A DNA stretch of 64,000 bases from Rhopalosiphum padi (lineage: Eukaryota; Arthropoda; Insecta; Hemiptera; Aphididae): NCBI RefSeq assembly GCF_020882245.1, contig NC_083598.1, positions 60,487,858 through 60,551,857 of the forward strand, read 5' to 3'. This document shows positions 44,350 through 56,234 of this stretch, in pieces. The position numbers and the translations under genes were made by a program. Numbering within the stretch: position 1 is the stretch's first letter; every line of letters begins with the position of its first letter. Below the pieces are notes generated by a model that worked only from the letters and a program-made list of their open reading frames with translations, had not been told where the DNA came from and did no database searches.

Positions 44350-45305
44350 GCGCCCGCGATAGATACACCGCAATATAACGCGACGTTTGTACTTCCAGTA
44401 GCTGAACTCGGGCAACGAGTCAATTCGCCGTAAACAAATAATAATAATAATAATACTGACGATATAACGATAATTTACTCGGCCCGCCGGGCGCGTTTAC
44501 CGTACACAGTTTTTATTTTTCCGGCCCGTGAGCAGATGACGCGGGCGCGCGCGCGCGTGTATATATACGCGCGCGTAATACTGCGCCAATCCCCCCCCGC
44601 CCACACCCACGAGGTTAGTGCGTTAGGCGAGTGTGCAGCGCGCGCGGGAGGAGGTATATACGCGCGCCTAGTTCGATATAACAATTTAGAATCATCGGTG
44701 CGTGACGTGTTCGCGCGGGACGGGTCGACCCTGCCGCCGCCGCCGCCGCCCGTCGTGTGTAATATCGCGATTTGCAGCCGCTGCAGCGGCAGGACGGCTC
44801 GGCCGCGGCGTCCCGCAGAACCCTTTACGACAAATAGGTCACTAAAACCGTTTTATCTTGTCGTCGGTGAAAATGTACACCACATTTCCATTATCCCGGC
44901 CGCACACGTCTCCGCGTATAATGCGCGTGTGATGCCGTCGTGTTCGCGTCGGGGGCGCGGAGTTTCCTCCGCAGACGATATTATTATTATTATTATTGTA
45001 CGATCTCCGCCGCCGACTGTTAACGCGCGCGCTACACGCTGTTGTACACACACACACACAGACGAGTTATACACGATACAATACATACGACGTATATATA
45101 TATATATATGATTATATTATTATTATTACACGATAGGCCGCGCGTTGTACATAATATTATAATATCGTTATATGGGCAATAATGCGCTACAGAGCGCTTG
45201 TCGATCTTATATATATATATATATACACGTATATGGTATATGGCGATTGTTTCGGATGCGAACACGGGCCTACTCGTATACGTGTACGCGTAATTGGAAG
45301 TGATG

Positions 45306-45324
45306 GTGTGTGTGTGTGTGTGTG
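45306..45324. repeat. (TG)n microsatellite at edge of CpG island
   Basis: TG run; (TA)n runs also occur at 45093-45109 and 45208-45224 inside the island. Confidence 0.9.
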
Positions 45325-45797
45325 AGTTTTTTGCTCGTAGAAATACAGCAAGTATTACGGATCGGGGGCTGTTCTATAAAGCTTGTTTTAGGGGGGAGAG
45401 GAGAGAATAATACAAAAGCATTTACGAGTGATATATGGTATAGAGTACAATGAAGACTTGTGATGATTGTGATTTAAGCGATTTGTGAAAGAAGAAATAC
45501 AGCGCTTATATAATTAACCGTATTGTATGGGTGGTATAGGTATCTTTATTTGATTTAAATATAAAAATTCATTAGGTATTCAGAAATATTAATTATACGA
45601 TAATAATTTATATCATTTCTTTTATTTTCATTTGCAAAACTATATGATTAATGAGTTCTTCTATAACGTTTACAGTAACGTCTTAAACAAAGCTATTTAT
45701 AACAGATAACACAAATGTAGGTTTGATTCTGTGTTTGAGTATGGCTAATATTTTTTTTTTATTTTATTGTTTTATTTTAATTAATATTAAATGATTA

Positions 45798-45835
45798 CTG
45801 GGCCTCACTGAGAAAAAACTCGCGTGGAGGCCCAG
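45798..45835. repeat. Strong GC-rich hairpin
   Basis: CTGGGCCTC at 45798-45806 pairs perfectly with GAGGCCCAG at 45827-45835. Further pairing toward an AAAAAA loop (ACTGAG against CTCGCGT, with bulges) extends it. This is unusual in AT-rich DNA. It could be a transposon end or a transcribed stem. Confidence 0.6.
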
Positions 45836-48231
45836 GGTTATCTTAGATTACAAATAATTCTTATTATTTTAAGGTACATATTACATTTTTATAAGACAAA
45901 TAAGTGGAAAAAATAAATCACATAAATAATTCCAATAATATTACAAGCGTTAATTAAAATGTTACATACAATATTAAGTTTTACACATATATTCATATCG
46001 TAGCCAGTGGTTAATTTTTTTTTTTTTGAAGATGGGTAGTGGTAAATTAACCATATCATTGGGCATCAAGTTTAGTATCTGTGTTCCCAAAAAATAGTAA
46101 ACTTTTCGGCAACTAGTTTTTGAGGGCCAATCTAAGGAATATTACAACTATTACTTATTATTATAAAACGTGCTATACCTGTTACGTATATCTGTAGACT
46201 GTATACCAACTAGGTATATCGAAAATATTAAATAAATCTGTAATAAAATAAAAAGCCCAATGTGAATGGGATGACCGCCACGTTCCCCACCATAAATCTA
46301 CCCCCGAGTACGATGACCATATTATAATATTATACATTTGCGACTACTGTCGAGCGCTGCAGCCTAAGAGATCCCCATCTGTCGGGGGACTATCGGTTGA
46401 AATCGTTTGATTATTATTGCACACTTGCACTGTAAAATAAATCAGTATGTATCACAAAGGCGCGCGCACGGGTGCGGCGAACGATGCTTTCGCTACACAT
46501 GCAATTTATTTCGGATTCAGCGGTCCGGCAAATATTTATTTAAAAGACATACATACATACATTGCATACAAAAAGTGAATGGTTTTAAAAATACTGAGTA
46601 TAAAATAGAATAAAAATATCAATATTCAATGTTGATTTAATAATTTATCAATGTAAGAAGTCTAGACACAGAAAAGTGACAGACGCATATGACGTACACT
46701 CGCACACAGACACCTAACACAAGTACTGCAAACTGAACACAGTCACATTATGTACATTACCACACTTATGACCAAAAACCGTTCAATCGGCGCACCGACA
46801 AATTCAGGCATTAATAAATACTTAATGCATATTAACCTATTTATAAAAATGTATTAATTTGTTAATACTATAAACGGCATTTTACTCAATCAAATGATAA
46901 ACGAGTAATCATTTTTACCTCACGTGATGCCTTTTACATATTATTTTATAATAACGGAAATACATGTGGGATTCTTATTGGTCTATTGAGCCAGTTAAAA
47001 ATATGCTGCACCCAACACAAAATCCTATAGTATTTATACTATAGAAAATAGAAAATATCAACGTTCTGCAAATGTGTCTATATCATTGAGTTTTACATAT
47101 TATAGATTATTATATTAGGATCGTAAATAATAATAATTCGATTATATATTTTATAAATTGACCAAAAAAAGGGTAAATTTATTTAGTGTTATACATTGAC
47201 ATCGTGTCAGCGTTACATTTTGCCATCTATATCTATTTCTAGAACTTTATAATAAAGGTTATAATATACTACACAACATCTATTATGAAAAAAACCACTG
47301 TTTTGTATTGCTTACGAACGCATTTTTCGATATTTCAATTTACAAGCACACTAACAGATGAGTATTTTATGTTAAATATTGTAAATTTCCCATTGTGTGA
47401 GAATGGAGTATCCATAACAATATAATTATTATGCTATGTATTTTTTTTGTGTGATCACTAAAATGAGAAAAAATTTGATTCTTTAAACGAAGAATGTGAT
47501 ACGCAGATAGATCAATAAACTAAACATTATGACACACAAAACCATACAGTAAATTTATATTTCAAACTCCTTAAAAATTATATTTTGTTTAAATCCAAAG
47601 ATATTATAAGACGAATATTCGTCAGGGTTCATTTTACTATAAAGTAAAATTATATGAAGTGTAATAAATTATACATATTATTAATTTTAATTAAAAATAA
47701 TATGATATTTAATTACTTAAATATACAACATTTGATAAAAAACAAAAAAGTTAATACATTTATCAAGGTGATTAATTATTATAATGTACTTCTAAAAAAT
47801 ACACACACACGCATTTATATAATATACGTAAACGATTAATAGATTGCGCTCTAAATGACCTTTGTGACAACAGGCTAATTTAGTGTACTGTGTTTATATA
47901 TGTTTACGTGCCACTAGTCTGCACTTTGAAAATTAGGTGCGACAAAGCTTTCGTTATTCATATATTGTGGGCAAACATTCACCACTAGGACACTAGGTGG
48001 TAGAGATGTGTGAACTGCTGCTTTTTTACTGGTGAATAAATTTATTGCCAAAAACTCGACGAGTTTAATTATTGGTACTTGTACGATATTTAACCCCAAA
48101 CGATAATATACCAAAATGTTACGACGCCGATATATATATATATGTATATAAATGCCACTTTTATAATATCAAAGTTGTACCTATCTATATTTACATATTT
48201 TATTATCAATACAACTGTGCAGAGTTATTAG

Positions 48232-48348
48232 TCGTTCTGTATCAATAATATAATTGTCCGGCAACGTTCGTACAATGAATTTGAGCCGTTCGAGCTACCT
48301 GCAGTGCTGTGGGTTCCTAAGGAAAAACCACTGAAAAATTTTTTCAAA
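48232..48348 (+). other. Possible exon or transposon fragment
   Basis: Open for 39 codons between an ATTAG acceptor and a GTATAA donor-like site (NEFEPFELPAVLWVPKEKPL within it), in phase 0 at both ends. An overlapping minus-strand frame also exists. The phase does not fit the Ir8a exon at 56664, so it is not part of the visible Ir8a chain. Confidence 0.15.
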
Positions 48349-48488
48349 GTATAAAAGAATAATATTATATTTTTTGAAACGAGGAAAACATTTACAATAA
48401 GAGTCGTTTCCTTATACCTAGGCATGTTCCCAAGTTTTTAGGAAGAATTATTATTTATATTCGCAGTTAGAGTTTAAGTAACACACAT

Positions 48489-48491
<3 letters not shown>

Positions 48492-48520
<29 letters not shown>
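48492..48520. repeat. (AC)n microsatellite
   Basis: The longest AC run in the window, about 14 units. Confidence 0.95.
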
Positions 48521-48523
<3 letters not shown>

Positions 48524-51125
48524 GGCTACATGTGCAGGTAGATGAAGTATGTTTTAGAGAAGGTTTATATACTTTAGCACATTAATACAATCGAGATTTA
48601 AAAGTAAAATTATGTGGCTAAGAACTCATTACGCAAAAACACAAGTATACCTGCTCAGGTGCCTCTAAAGTTTTATTTACTTTGAGTGAAGAAAATGCCT
48701 AAAACGTATTAAAATAAAATTATAAAATATAGCAGAAAAAAGCTTTTTACTTATTAATAATTTTACGAATATCCACGTTTACATTTTTCGCTCGGTGAAT
48801 AGATTATAAAAGCTTTAGAAAATGAATCGTAATAAACATTTAAAACAATACCATTACTTTTTAATGGATTCGAATAATAGATTCATAAATGTCTAACATA
48901 CTACTTACAAGTCACGATCGTTTAAAACAATACCAACAATTATTATAAAATATATTAATACTATTCAATTGAATCATACATAAGCCTCTCAGCACTCAAC
49001 ACATATACCATACACAACTACTTTATTCTAAAAGATTTAAAACATAAAATATCCATTAACTTGTCGGTATAAAACACAAATGAATAAATAATAAAACATA
49101 ATAAAACATAATAATATAATATCCATGGTTCGTAGAATCATATCCACTTATATTTTTTTTTTTTTTACATTTTAATGGTACGTAATATTTGTATAAACCT
49201 ATATTGTATTATATTATATTATTATGTGCTATTCGCCTTAATCATTAAATTAAATATGTTTTGCTAAAAAGAGAATAAGTAGAAAAAAATTCTTTAATAA
49301 TAATTAATAAAAATCTATCTTACAATATCCTTAAACTGCAATGAAAATCATCTTGTCCTTAACAAACTCTATATAAAAGCAAATAATTATGTAATTTAAA
49401 AATGTTTAAATGTATAGTCAAATGACGACAAGTTTATTCATACATTATTTGTAAAATATTGAATGCATGTTACACACTCTTAACGGTAACAACGGAGAGG
49501 AAAACCAAATGTTCTAAGTAATAAAAATACAGAATATGAAGAATCTAAAATGGTAGAAAACTCTGGGAAATGAACCTTTCATCGCCCGTTAAGTGTTGGT
49601 GACATAAGAAAAAGAAACCACTTCACCCTTCATGCCAGGCCCGACTGTGGACATATAATAATAATTTCAGAACATGATTATTATAACTATTTACTTTTTA
49701 CTATTATTTGTTATCGTTAAATTTTTTAATGAAAGGGTACATTTTTAATTACATATTCCTATGCAGATAGTTTATATGAGATTTTCAATGTGTAAAAATT
49801 GATTTTTTAATAAATAAGTTGTTTATAATATTTATAAGTCTATAAAGTTTTGATGAGGTGAATTAAGTAATAATTAGTTATTAGTTAAGTTGGTTCCCAT
49901 TAAATGGTCAACTAATCTAATCCTTAGAGTGTTTATCTATATTTTAAATACTTATAAGTTATAAATAATTAACTACTCGTTTGAAATTTAATTTTTATGT
50001 ATTGACATTTTTAGAAAATTAATAACCAGCTTTGGAATATAAAATCAAAAATGAATCCTTTCATTAACAAAATTATAATGATAACAAATAATAGTAAAAA
50101 GTAAATATATAATCATCTTTTAAAAATGTTGTTTTATAATTAATTAAATTATTCAAATTATGTTGACGAATGAAAAATTTTTAAAAACGTTAATTATCTT
50201 CAAGATAATGATTTTTTATTGTTAAAAAATATTTAAAAAAAATGTTTAGTGTAGTTATTACTTATTTATTGATTTATTGTCATTTTTAATTTTTACTGTA
50301 GTGAATAAAAATTATTTATGCTTTTTGAAGTATTTTTATTCGGAATATTCCCCTTCCTTAAACACATATTAAACACGAATCTATTTAATAATGCAGGACT
50401 CGCAATTGTATAAAAAGAATTAAATAGCACAATGACGTTTTCGAAATATTTTTACCGTCCAATTATATTTAATTGGCAAAAAAAACATACGACCTATAAG
50501 TCGTAATCTCCTAGTTTTCATACTTAGTTGCTTTTCGTTAGTGGAGACACAATGATTGTGACAAGTATACATATTTTATTTTGGTTAACAGTTTACACAA
50601 ATGGAGAAATTTACAAAATTGGTAATGTATTATTTACAACATGTAGCCTGTATTGAAAGAAACAAAATTTAATTTGTATCTAAGTTGTTTTGTTTTATTT
50701 AAAATAAAACAATATACGGCAAATAATTACCTACATATCTAATCTTAATTTTTTTGGACTTGAAAATTGCAGCAAGTTTATAAACAATTATTTATTCAAA
50801 ATTATTATTTAAATTGTATAATAAATTAATTTACTCTGTTTTTCAAAAAAAAACCTAAGTAAAATGGATTATTGTGAACATAAAATGTTCCATGTACCAT
50901 GTATCATGTATTTTTGTAAGATGGAGCAACACATGCGTATGTGGCGTCTTCTTAATGAATAATTAATACAAACACACAATTTATAATTTATATTTACAAC
51001 TAGGTACATTGAGTTTGCTTAACTAATATTTTTAATATTTTATTTTCAAATATTTCTAAATATTTTGAAAATATCATGGTATGTAGTAAATATAATATAA
51101 GTAATGCAAGAAGTATCATGTATAT

Positions 51126-51414
51126 CAGTGGTTTTCAAACTGGGTGAGTATCCACTAAGTGTGCCGCGGTTTTTCCATAAATTACCGATTGCATTGAATT
51201 ATGATATAAGAAAATGCGAGTATGTGTCAACTATTCGTCCAAGAATTAAAAATATTTGTTAGCCCATCAATCACACATTTCTTACTAAATGTATATATAA
51301 TTATAATTAATTCAAAACAATTTTGTTCGTCTAAAAAAAAGGTCAGTGTGCCGTGAAAATTTTTTGAAGTACCTATACGGTGTGCCGTGTATAATAAAAA
51401 TTTGAAAACCACTG
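51126..51414. mobile_element. Non-autonomous hAT-type element (289 bp), intact ends
   Basis: Both ends carry the 14-bp inverted terminal repeat CAGTGGTTTTCAAA, a typical hAT terminus. A perfect 8-bp direct duplication, ATGTATAT, lies immediately outside (51118-51125 and 51415-51422). The interior has no transposase and repeats the word GTGTGCCG three times. Ends, duplication length and size all fit a MITE moved by a hAT transposase encoded elsewhere. Confidence 0.93.
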
Positions 51415-51530
51415 ATGTATATACAATTAATATTTTTTGAGTTACAACAAAATAACTTAAATTGTAATTTTTGGCTTGGATATCCAATTTTGTAAAAATT
51501 AAAACTTGAAATTTCTATTAAGATTAGTTG

Positions 51531-52060
51531 CACATAATATGTATTTTCTAAATGTTTAAGTTATGTAAGAAAAATTTATGAGGAACCTTGCATTAAATTT
51601 TCAAATTTTTTGTTCCAACATAATATTTTTCATTAACATTTAAAGAAAAAAAATAAATAGGAAAATTTCAAATGTCTATAAAACAATACAAAACGAGACA
51701 AAATATTTTGGCTTTGAAATGTCTAGAAAATGCTAATCTAATAATATTATCACTTGATGACAATTTTGTAGGTTCTTGACATGTTAGTATTTTTAGAATT
51801 ACAACAAAATACCAAAATCGATTTTGTCGAAAATTGGTGTTGCGTAAATATTCCAGGTATTAAGAAAAATACAGGAATTTTTATACTTTTAATCCCAAAA
51901 TACCAACTAGATCCAATTTCCTACCAAAAACTATTCAGTGAAGTTGAAGATAAAAGCATTTTTTCTACTACGAAAAGTGTCATTCAGACAAAATACAAAA
52001 AAATCCATCATTGTAATACCAATACATTTAACGCTCCACTCAAAATCTAATAAAAAAAAA
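51531..52060 (+). repeat. Dispersed AT-rich repeat, copy 1
   Basis: Shares several words in the same order with 59215-59975: GAGGAAYCTTGYATTAAATT, ACAAAATCGATTTTGT-like and AAAATACCRAC. It ends AATACATTTAACGCTCCACTC-AAAATCTAA. I associate this terminus with a very abundant aphid repeat, which I cannot place in a named class. An open frame inside it (51781-52050) is not a gene. Confidence 0.7.
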
Positions 52061-53837
52061 TTAGTACGAACGTAAGTATAATATAATTATTATAGTGCCT
52101 ATTCAAAACTACGAATATATTATTTTATACATAACTAAATTAAGCATTTACCGTGTCCGTGTGTACATAATAATTCATATGCCAGGGATTTAATTGAAAT
52201 GGGTGACGAGGTGATACTCCTAGCAGAAAGCACTTGAACATTTTCTTTTGACGGTATAATATTTATTAACTTCTATGGCCGGATTGGTTTATAAAAGGCT
52301 GGCTGTATTTTAACTACCCGAAGTAATTTAAGAATCCCGAAATTCGAATACTTTAAACTGTAAAAATGTTATCTTTCAATATAAACTCATACGTAATAAT
52401 AGTTTATTTTTATATAAATGCTTAAAATTAAAATTATACAAATATTTAAACTACTCCAATTTTTTTTGTATTTATGATTAGAAGATAATATGTGTTATAT
52501 TATCGTAAAATTAAACTTGATATTTTCATATTAATAAGTTGGTTTTATTTGATCAAGTCATAATAATATTATTCTTAATTAATAGAAAACACGTATTTGT
52601 ATTATAATGTTTCTATTGACAAGTATACACACCAAAATACAAGTGTTTTTTTTTTAAATTACCCCCTTACTCCACACAAACCTTAAGCTAAGGTCTCGAA
52701 AATCGAGACACTCAAACCATAAGTTGAGTATTTAATCATGATCAACCAATATGCATATAATAATGTATAATATAATATAATGTAGTTACTAGTTATGCAT
52801 GTTAAAATATAACAAAATAAAACTAAATAATACATACTACTTTTCTTTTTGTTGTTTGTTATATTTATTTTTGTCTATATTAACTAACAAAATATGCACT
52901 ATTTGCATAAAAGTTTTTATTTATCTGTATACCTTTAATAAATCAAAGGTTCGTACATTATTACTATTTATAACTATAATATTATTATACCCATTACCCA
53001 CGCAAGTAAACTGTATTTTATTTTAAGATAATGACGTAGGTATATTGTAGCTAAAAATAATAATCATGAAATTTTGAATATAGTTAAAGATCTATTGAAG
53101 ATAACTTACTATGATCTATGAAAAAACTCATTTCTTCCTAAAATTATATTATGACTTTGACATCATAATGTAAAAATATTACCTATATCATACATTATGT
53201 CAACAAAAAATACTAACTGCAGTATTACATTATAACCTTCTGTCTAGTTTACTCGTTCATTTTTGTTGTAATACCCATGTCAAAATTAAAACCATATACC
53301 TACCGACTTCATTCACAGTAAAATAACATTACTTTATATCACCATCGACTTCTCTTTTGACACTGTAACTCAAAACATAACAAAAAAGAAACTTTTACAC
53401 TGAAAAATAAATTATTTAGACAATAAATAAATTTTTGTAGTTGAAGCCTAAAGGGACACTTTGGCACATCAAAAGTAGTATAGCGTTATAGAATTTTGAT
53501 AAATTATACAGGATTTTAAACTTTTTAAATTTAATTTTAAAGAAACAAATTTACACTAAATGTTTACTATTCAATAGAAATCACATAAAATGTTTCGAAA
53601 TCTCGTTACATCTTAAGAGAAACATTTTATCACACAGCACTATTTCTATACTATAATATAACTAAAGAAAATTGTATATTCTTTTATATTTATTTTCATT
53701 TATTTTTTATTTTTATCATATACCTCAGGATATTTTACATGACTATCATTAGGTAATAATTCAGTTTTCGTGTGAAATATGCATGCCAATATTTAAATGC
53801 ACCCACGTAGATATTTCTTAAAATAAAAAATAAATAT
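52061..53837. other. AT-rich non-coding stretch
   Basis: Only a short GTCTCGA/TCGAGAC hairpin (52693-52709) stands out. Confidence 0.6.
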
Positions 53838-54210
53838 AATAGAACCCTTCTAATCCGTCACCCTCGGGACTGAATTTATGATCGGAACGCAGAAAAGGTA
53901 GGATTATCAAAAAATACAGAAAAATACGAATTCACAGTATATAAAATATATAATTAAATAATTTACCTACTGTATACATACATTAATACTAAAAAATTCA
54001 ATGTAAGCCTGTGTGTAGTAAGAAATTATTTAGAAAAAAAGTTAATTACAGATTTTTCTTTAGAAAAAGAAATTCTAGGCTTAGTTGTAGTGTTTCCCCA
54101 TTCTTAAACCACAAAATGTCTATAGATGTTGGAGTTAAATTTTGCTCGATATACTGAAGGACAATATCAAAAGCGTTCTTGGCGTCAGTGGTGAAATCCT
54201 GGTAGGGGGC
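53838..54210 (-). mobile_element. pogo/Tigger-like DNA transposon fragment
   Basis: From 53838 a sequence resembling a Tigger terminal repeat (AGAACCCTTCTAATCCGTCA, then CCCTCGGGACTGAA) faces outward. A minus-strand coding fragment ends about 200 bp inside it, the arrangement expected for the 3' end of a pogo/Tigger element. The other terminus is not visible, so the element is truncated. Confidence 0.65.
54046..54210 (-). pseudogene. C-terminal fragment of pogo/Tigger-type transposase
   Basis: The minus strand reads YQDFTTDAKNAFDIVLQYIE then QNLTPTSIDILWFKNGETL, ending in LKKNL and a stop at 54048-54046. The A-F-D-x-[VL]-L-x-[YF]-[IL]-E-Q pattern recalls the C-terminal helix of CENP-B/jerky/Tigger transposases. 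A stop lies just upstream in the same frame and no catalytic DDE part is present, so this is a dead remnant. The family call is from memory of the motif. Confidence 0.55.
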
Positions 54211-54770
54211 TTATCAGCAATTAATTTTATATACCTACTATAAATTTGTAAAGACAAATGTATTTTTAAAGCAATATACTAAACACCGATAATACTACAG
54301 TAGGATCAACTGAAGTGACAGACCAGCAGAGGGCAGACGAGAGGGGTTCTAGAATATCTACCATCTACGAAAATGTTTTTGTTTTATTAATTATGCTTAC
54401 AATTATATATATATCATACAGACACACTTCAAAGATATCACTTTATAGCAAACATTTCTCAATAGCAATGAAACTAATTTCAATAAACTAACAAAAATTG
54501 GAAAATATCGGTCAAATTTACGATTTACTTATTTTATTTTAGCATTTTTATAGACATAGACGTGATATAGTCATGATGTAATTTTAAAATAATTTTAAGT
54601 TTTTATAACTAAACTTTTCATAAAGCTAGGTCTAAAATAAATTGTTTCAGACATATAATTATTCTACTATGAACATAGTTAATTTATTAAAAAAAAAAAT
54701 GTTAGTAATACGTATATATACGTAGGTATTATAATATAAAATATGTAATATTAATTTGTTTATTGATCAA

Positions 54771-55689
54771 TAGGGCTGAGATTTTTATGTAAATACATAT
54801 ATATTTTTACTAAAACATAATAAATTAAGTATTACAAATGACAAATTAATTTCACGTGATTTGCAATAAAATAAAACATATTTTATTTTACATGTTTTTA
54901 CATATTTTGTCATAAATACATATTTTAACATTACTTGTAAAATTTCTGCATTTTTTTACATATTTTGTAAATGTTGACAATTTCGATGGTTTAGTAGTAT
55001 TATGCATTTATACATCGATAATAATACTCGTAAAAATTGTAAGTGTATAATAGCATATTGGAAATACATATATGAAAGTATTAGTTAAATATTAATAACT
55101 TGATTATAATTTATCTTATTTGTTTCTGTTCGATAACTAAACATTAATGATCTTAGATTATATTTTATATTCAACAATTATTAGACAAAATATATTTACA
55201 AATTTTCAACAGTCTCAGTACTTGCGTTCGCGTGGTTGTGAAAATATCTTTATATTTTATACTTTTTAAATTAAATTGATTAGAAAATAAAAAATAATTA
55301 AAAGCACACAAACCTTTTTTTTACATTTTTTAAATAACTCTAACTATTTTAATACTTAAAATTTCAAAAAAAACCAATGAAATTTCCTCTTAAATATTGT
55401 TCTCTATCATTTTTATGATAGGTACTTTTACTCTAAAACCACTTTTTGATGCCGTTTTGTTTGTTTTCCGTAGACAAGTTTTTACCGCTGAAAATGACTA
55501 GTGTAGTGTCCTCTAAATTGTATATTATTCAAAAATTATTTAGAATTTTATTTTAATTTTATACGTTAACATAATTTAAAATTTTTTTTTTTACATATTT
55601 TTTATTTTATACAATTTATTTTGGCCATTTTAATTACATACATATGTACATATTTTTATTTTTTTTTTTACATATAAATCCTAGCTCTG
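54771..55689. mobile_element. Non-autonomous hAT-type element (919 bp) with subterminal repeats
   Basis: The ends are imperfect inverted repeats (TAGGGCTGAGATTTTTATG on the left and, in reverse complement, CAGAGCTAGGATTTATATG on the right; 19 of the first 25 positions match). A perfect 8-bp target duplication TTGATCAA flanks them (54763-54770 and 55690-55697). At least six copies of ACATATTTT lie near the ends (from 54876, 54900, 54918, 54958, 55593 and 55648), like the subterminal motifs hAT transposases bind. No transposase frame is visible. Confidence 0.88.
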
Positions 55690-55697
55690 TTGATCAA

Positions 55698-56185
55698 TAT
55701 CTTATTATTTCCATTAACAAAATATGTCCTATGTTGATAATATAATAAAATTATCGATTAAATTTGTGTTAGTTTCAGAGGGTGTAAATATCTATTATAG
55801 CCGGGGGTTATAGGATACATAAAAGCTAACAGGACTCCGTACAAATTATTGGCCGCGGGCTATTTCGGTTAGGTTAAAAGTTCTGTAAAACACTACTGAT
55901 AATTATAAAAGTAAAACAAAAATACGTGAATAATAAAAAACAAATTATTATTAAAACGCTATAGGCATATAGAACGTCAATTTATTAAACGCGGTAACTA
56001 AAAGTATACACTTTTTTAATATTTTACCTATTTACTTAACTTATATAGGGAGATCGTAAGTACTACATAAAAACCTATTTCATTAAACGAATTTCTTCAA
56101 GTCTCACTTTACTTGTCTACAGTTATCTGTTTGTTATCGATCCAGTTGTAGTTACAGTAAGTTAAATATTAATACTGACAGGGGT
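55698..56185. other. Interval between hAT element and Ir8a
   Basis: Probably contains the Ir8a promoter if the 56186 exon is right. No TATA box or other core element could be called with confidence. Confidence 0.4.
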
Positions 56186-56234
56186 ATGCGGACTTATGCA
56201 GGTATGCGTCACTTTATTGTCATATTATGTTTAC
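56186..56234 (+). CDS. Ir8a: Ir8a candidate first coding exon (signal peptide)
   Basis: Tentative. An ATG at 56186, with a second in-frame ATG at 56204, opens a short hydrophobic stretch (MRHFIVILCL). It runs into a GTATGT donor at 56235 and leaves one base over. The next exon needs exactly one base, so the splice gives ...LCLRVLTQNEN, a short leader running into the first strand of the amino-terminal domain. The hydrophobic core is only about seven residues, which is weak for a signal peptide. The true first exon could lie further upstream. Confidence 0.35.

Larger units (their letters stand above)
43900..45330. promoter_or_regulatory. CpG-rich island, probable promoter / 5'-UTR region
   Basis: A sharp rise in GC and CpG against AT-rich surroundings, densest at 44220-45060. 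It holds an NRF1/erect-wing-type palindrome GCGCATGCGC at 44340-44349, GCC and CG repeats, and TATATA runs. No domain-bearing frame is visible; the longest open frame (191 residues from 44536) is low-complexity and has an antisense counterpart. It looks like an unmethylated promoter with a long 5' leader. Strand and target gene are unknown. Confidence 0.55.
45840..51110. other. AT-rich non-coding stretch
   Basis: Contains a microsatellite and the doubtful exon at 48.2 kb. A patch near 49.57-49.66 kb (GCATGAAGGGTGAAGTGG on the minus strand) looks like a repeat fragment. A perfect CTATAGTA/TACTATAG hairpin lies at 47025-47044. Confidence 0.5.

Noticed and set aside
44536..45111. 191-residue plus-strand open frame in the CpG-rich island
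   Set aside because: Low-complexity runs (Arg-Ala, poly-Pro, poly-Ile, Thr-His) come from GC, GCC, ATT and AC repeats. Antisense frames are also open and no domain is visible. Better read as leader/promoter DNA.
51781..52050. 89-residue plus-strand open frame
   Set aside because: It lies inside a dispersed repeat whose other copy (59.2 kb) does not keep the frame.
56090..56160. Alternative Ir8a first exon near TTATCTGTTTGTTATCGATCC
   Set aside because: The frame hits a stop before the TTACAG/TAAG site and the phase does not fit the next exon.
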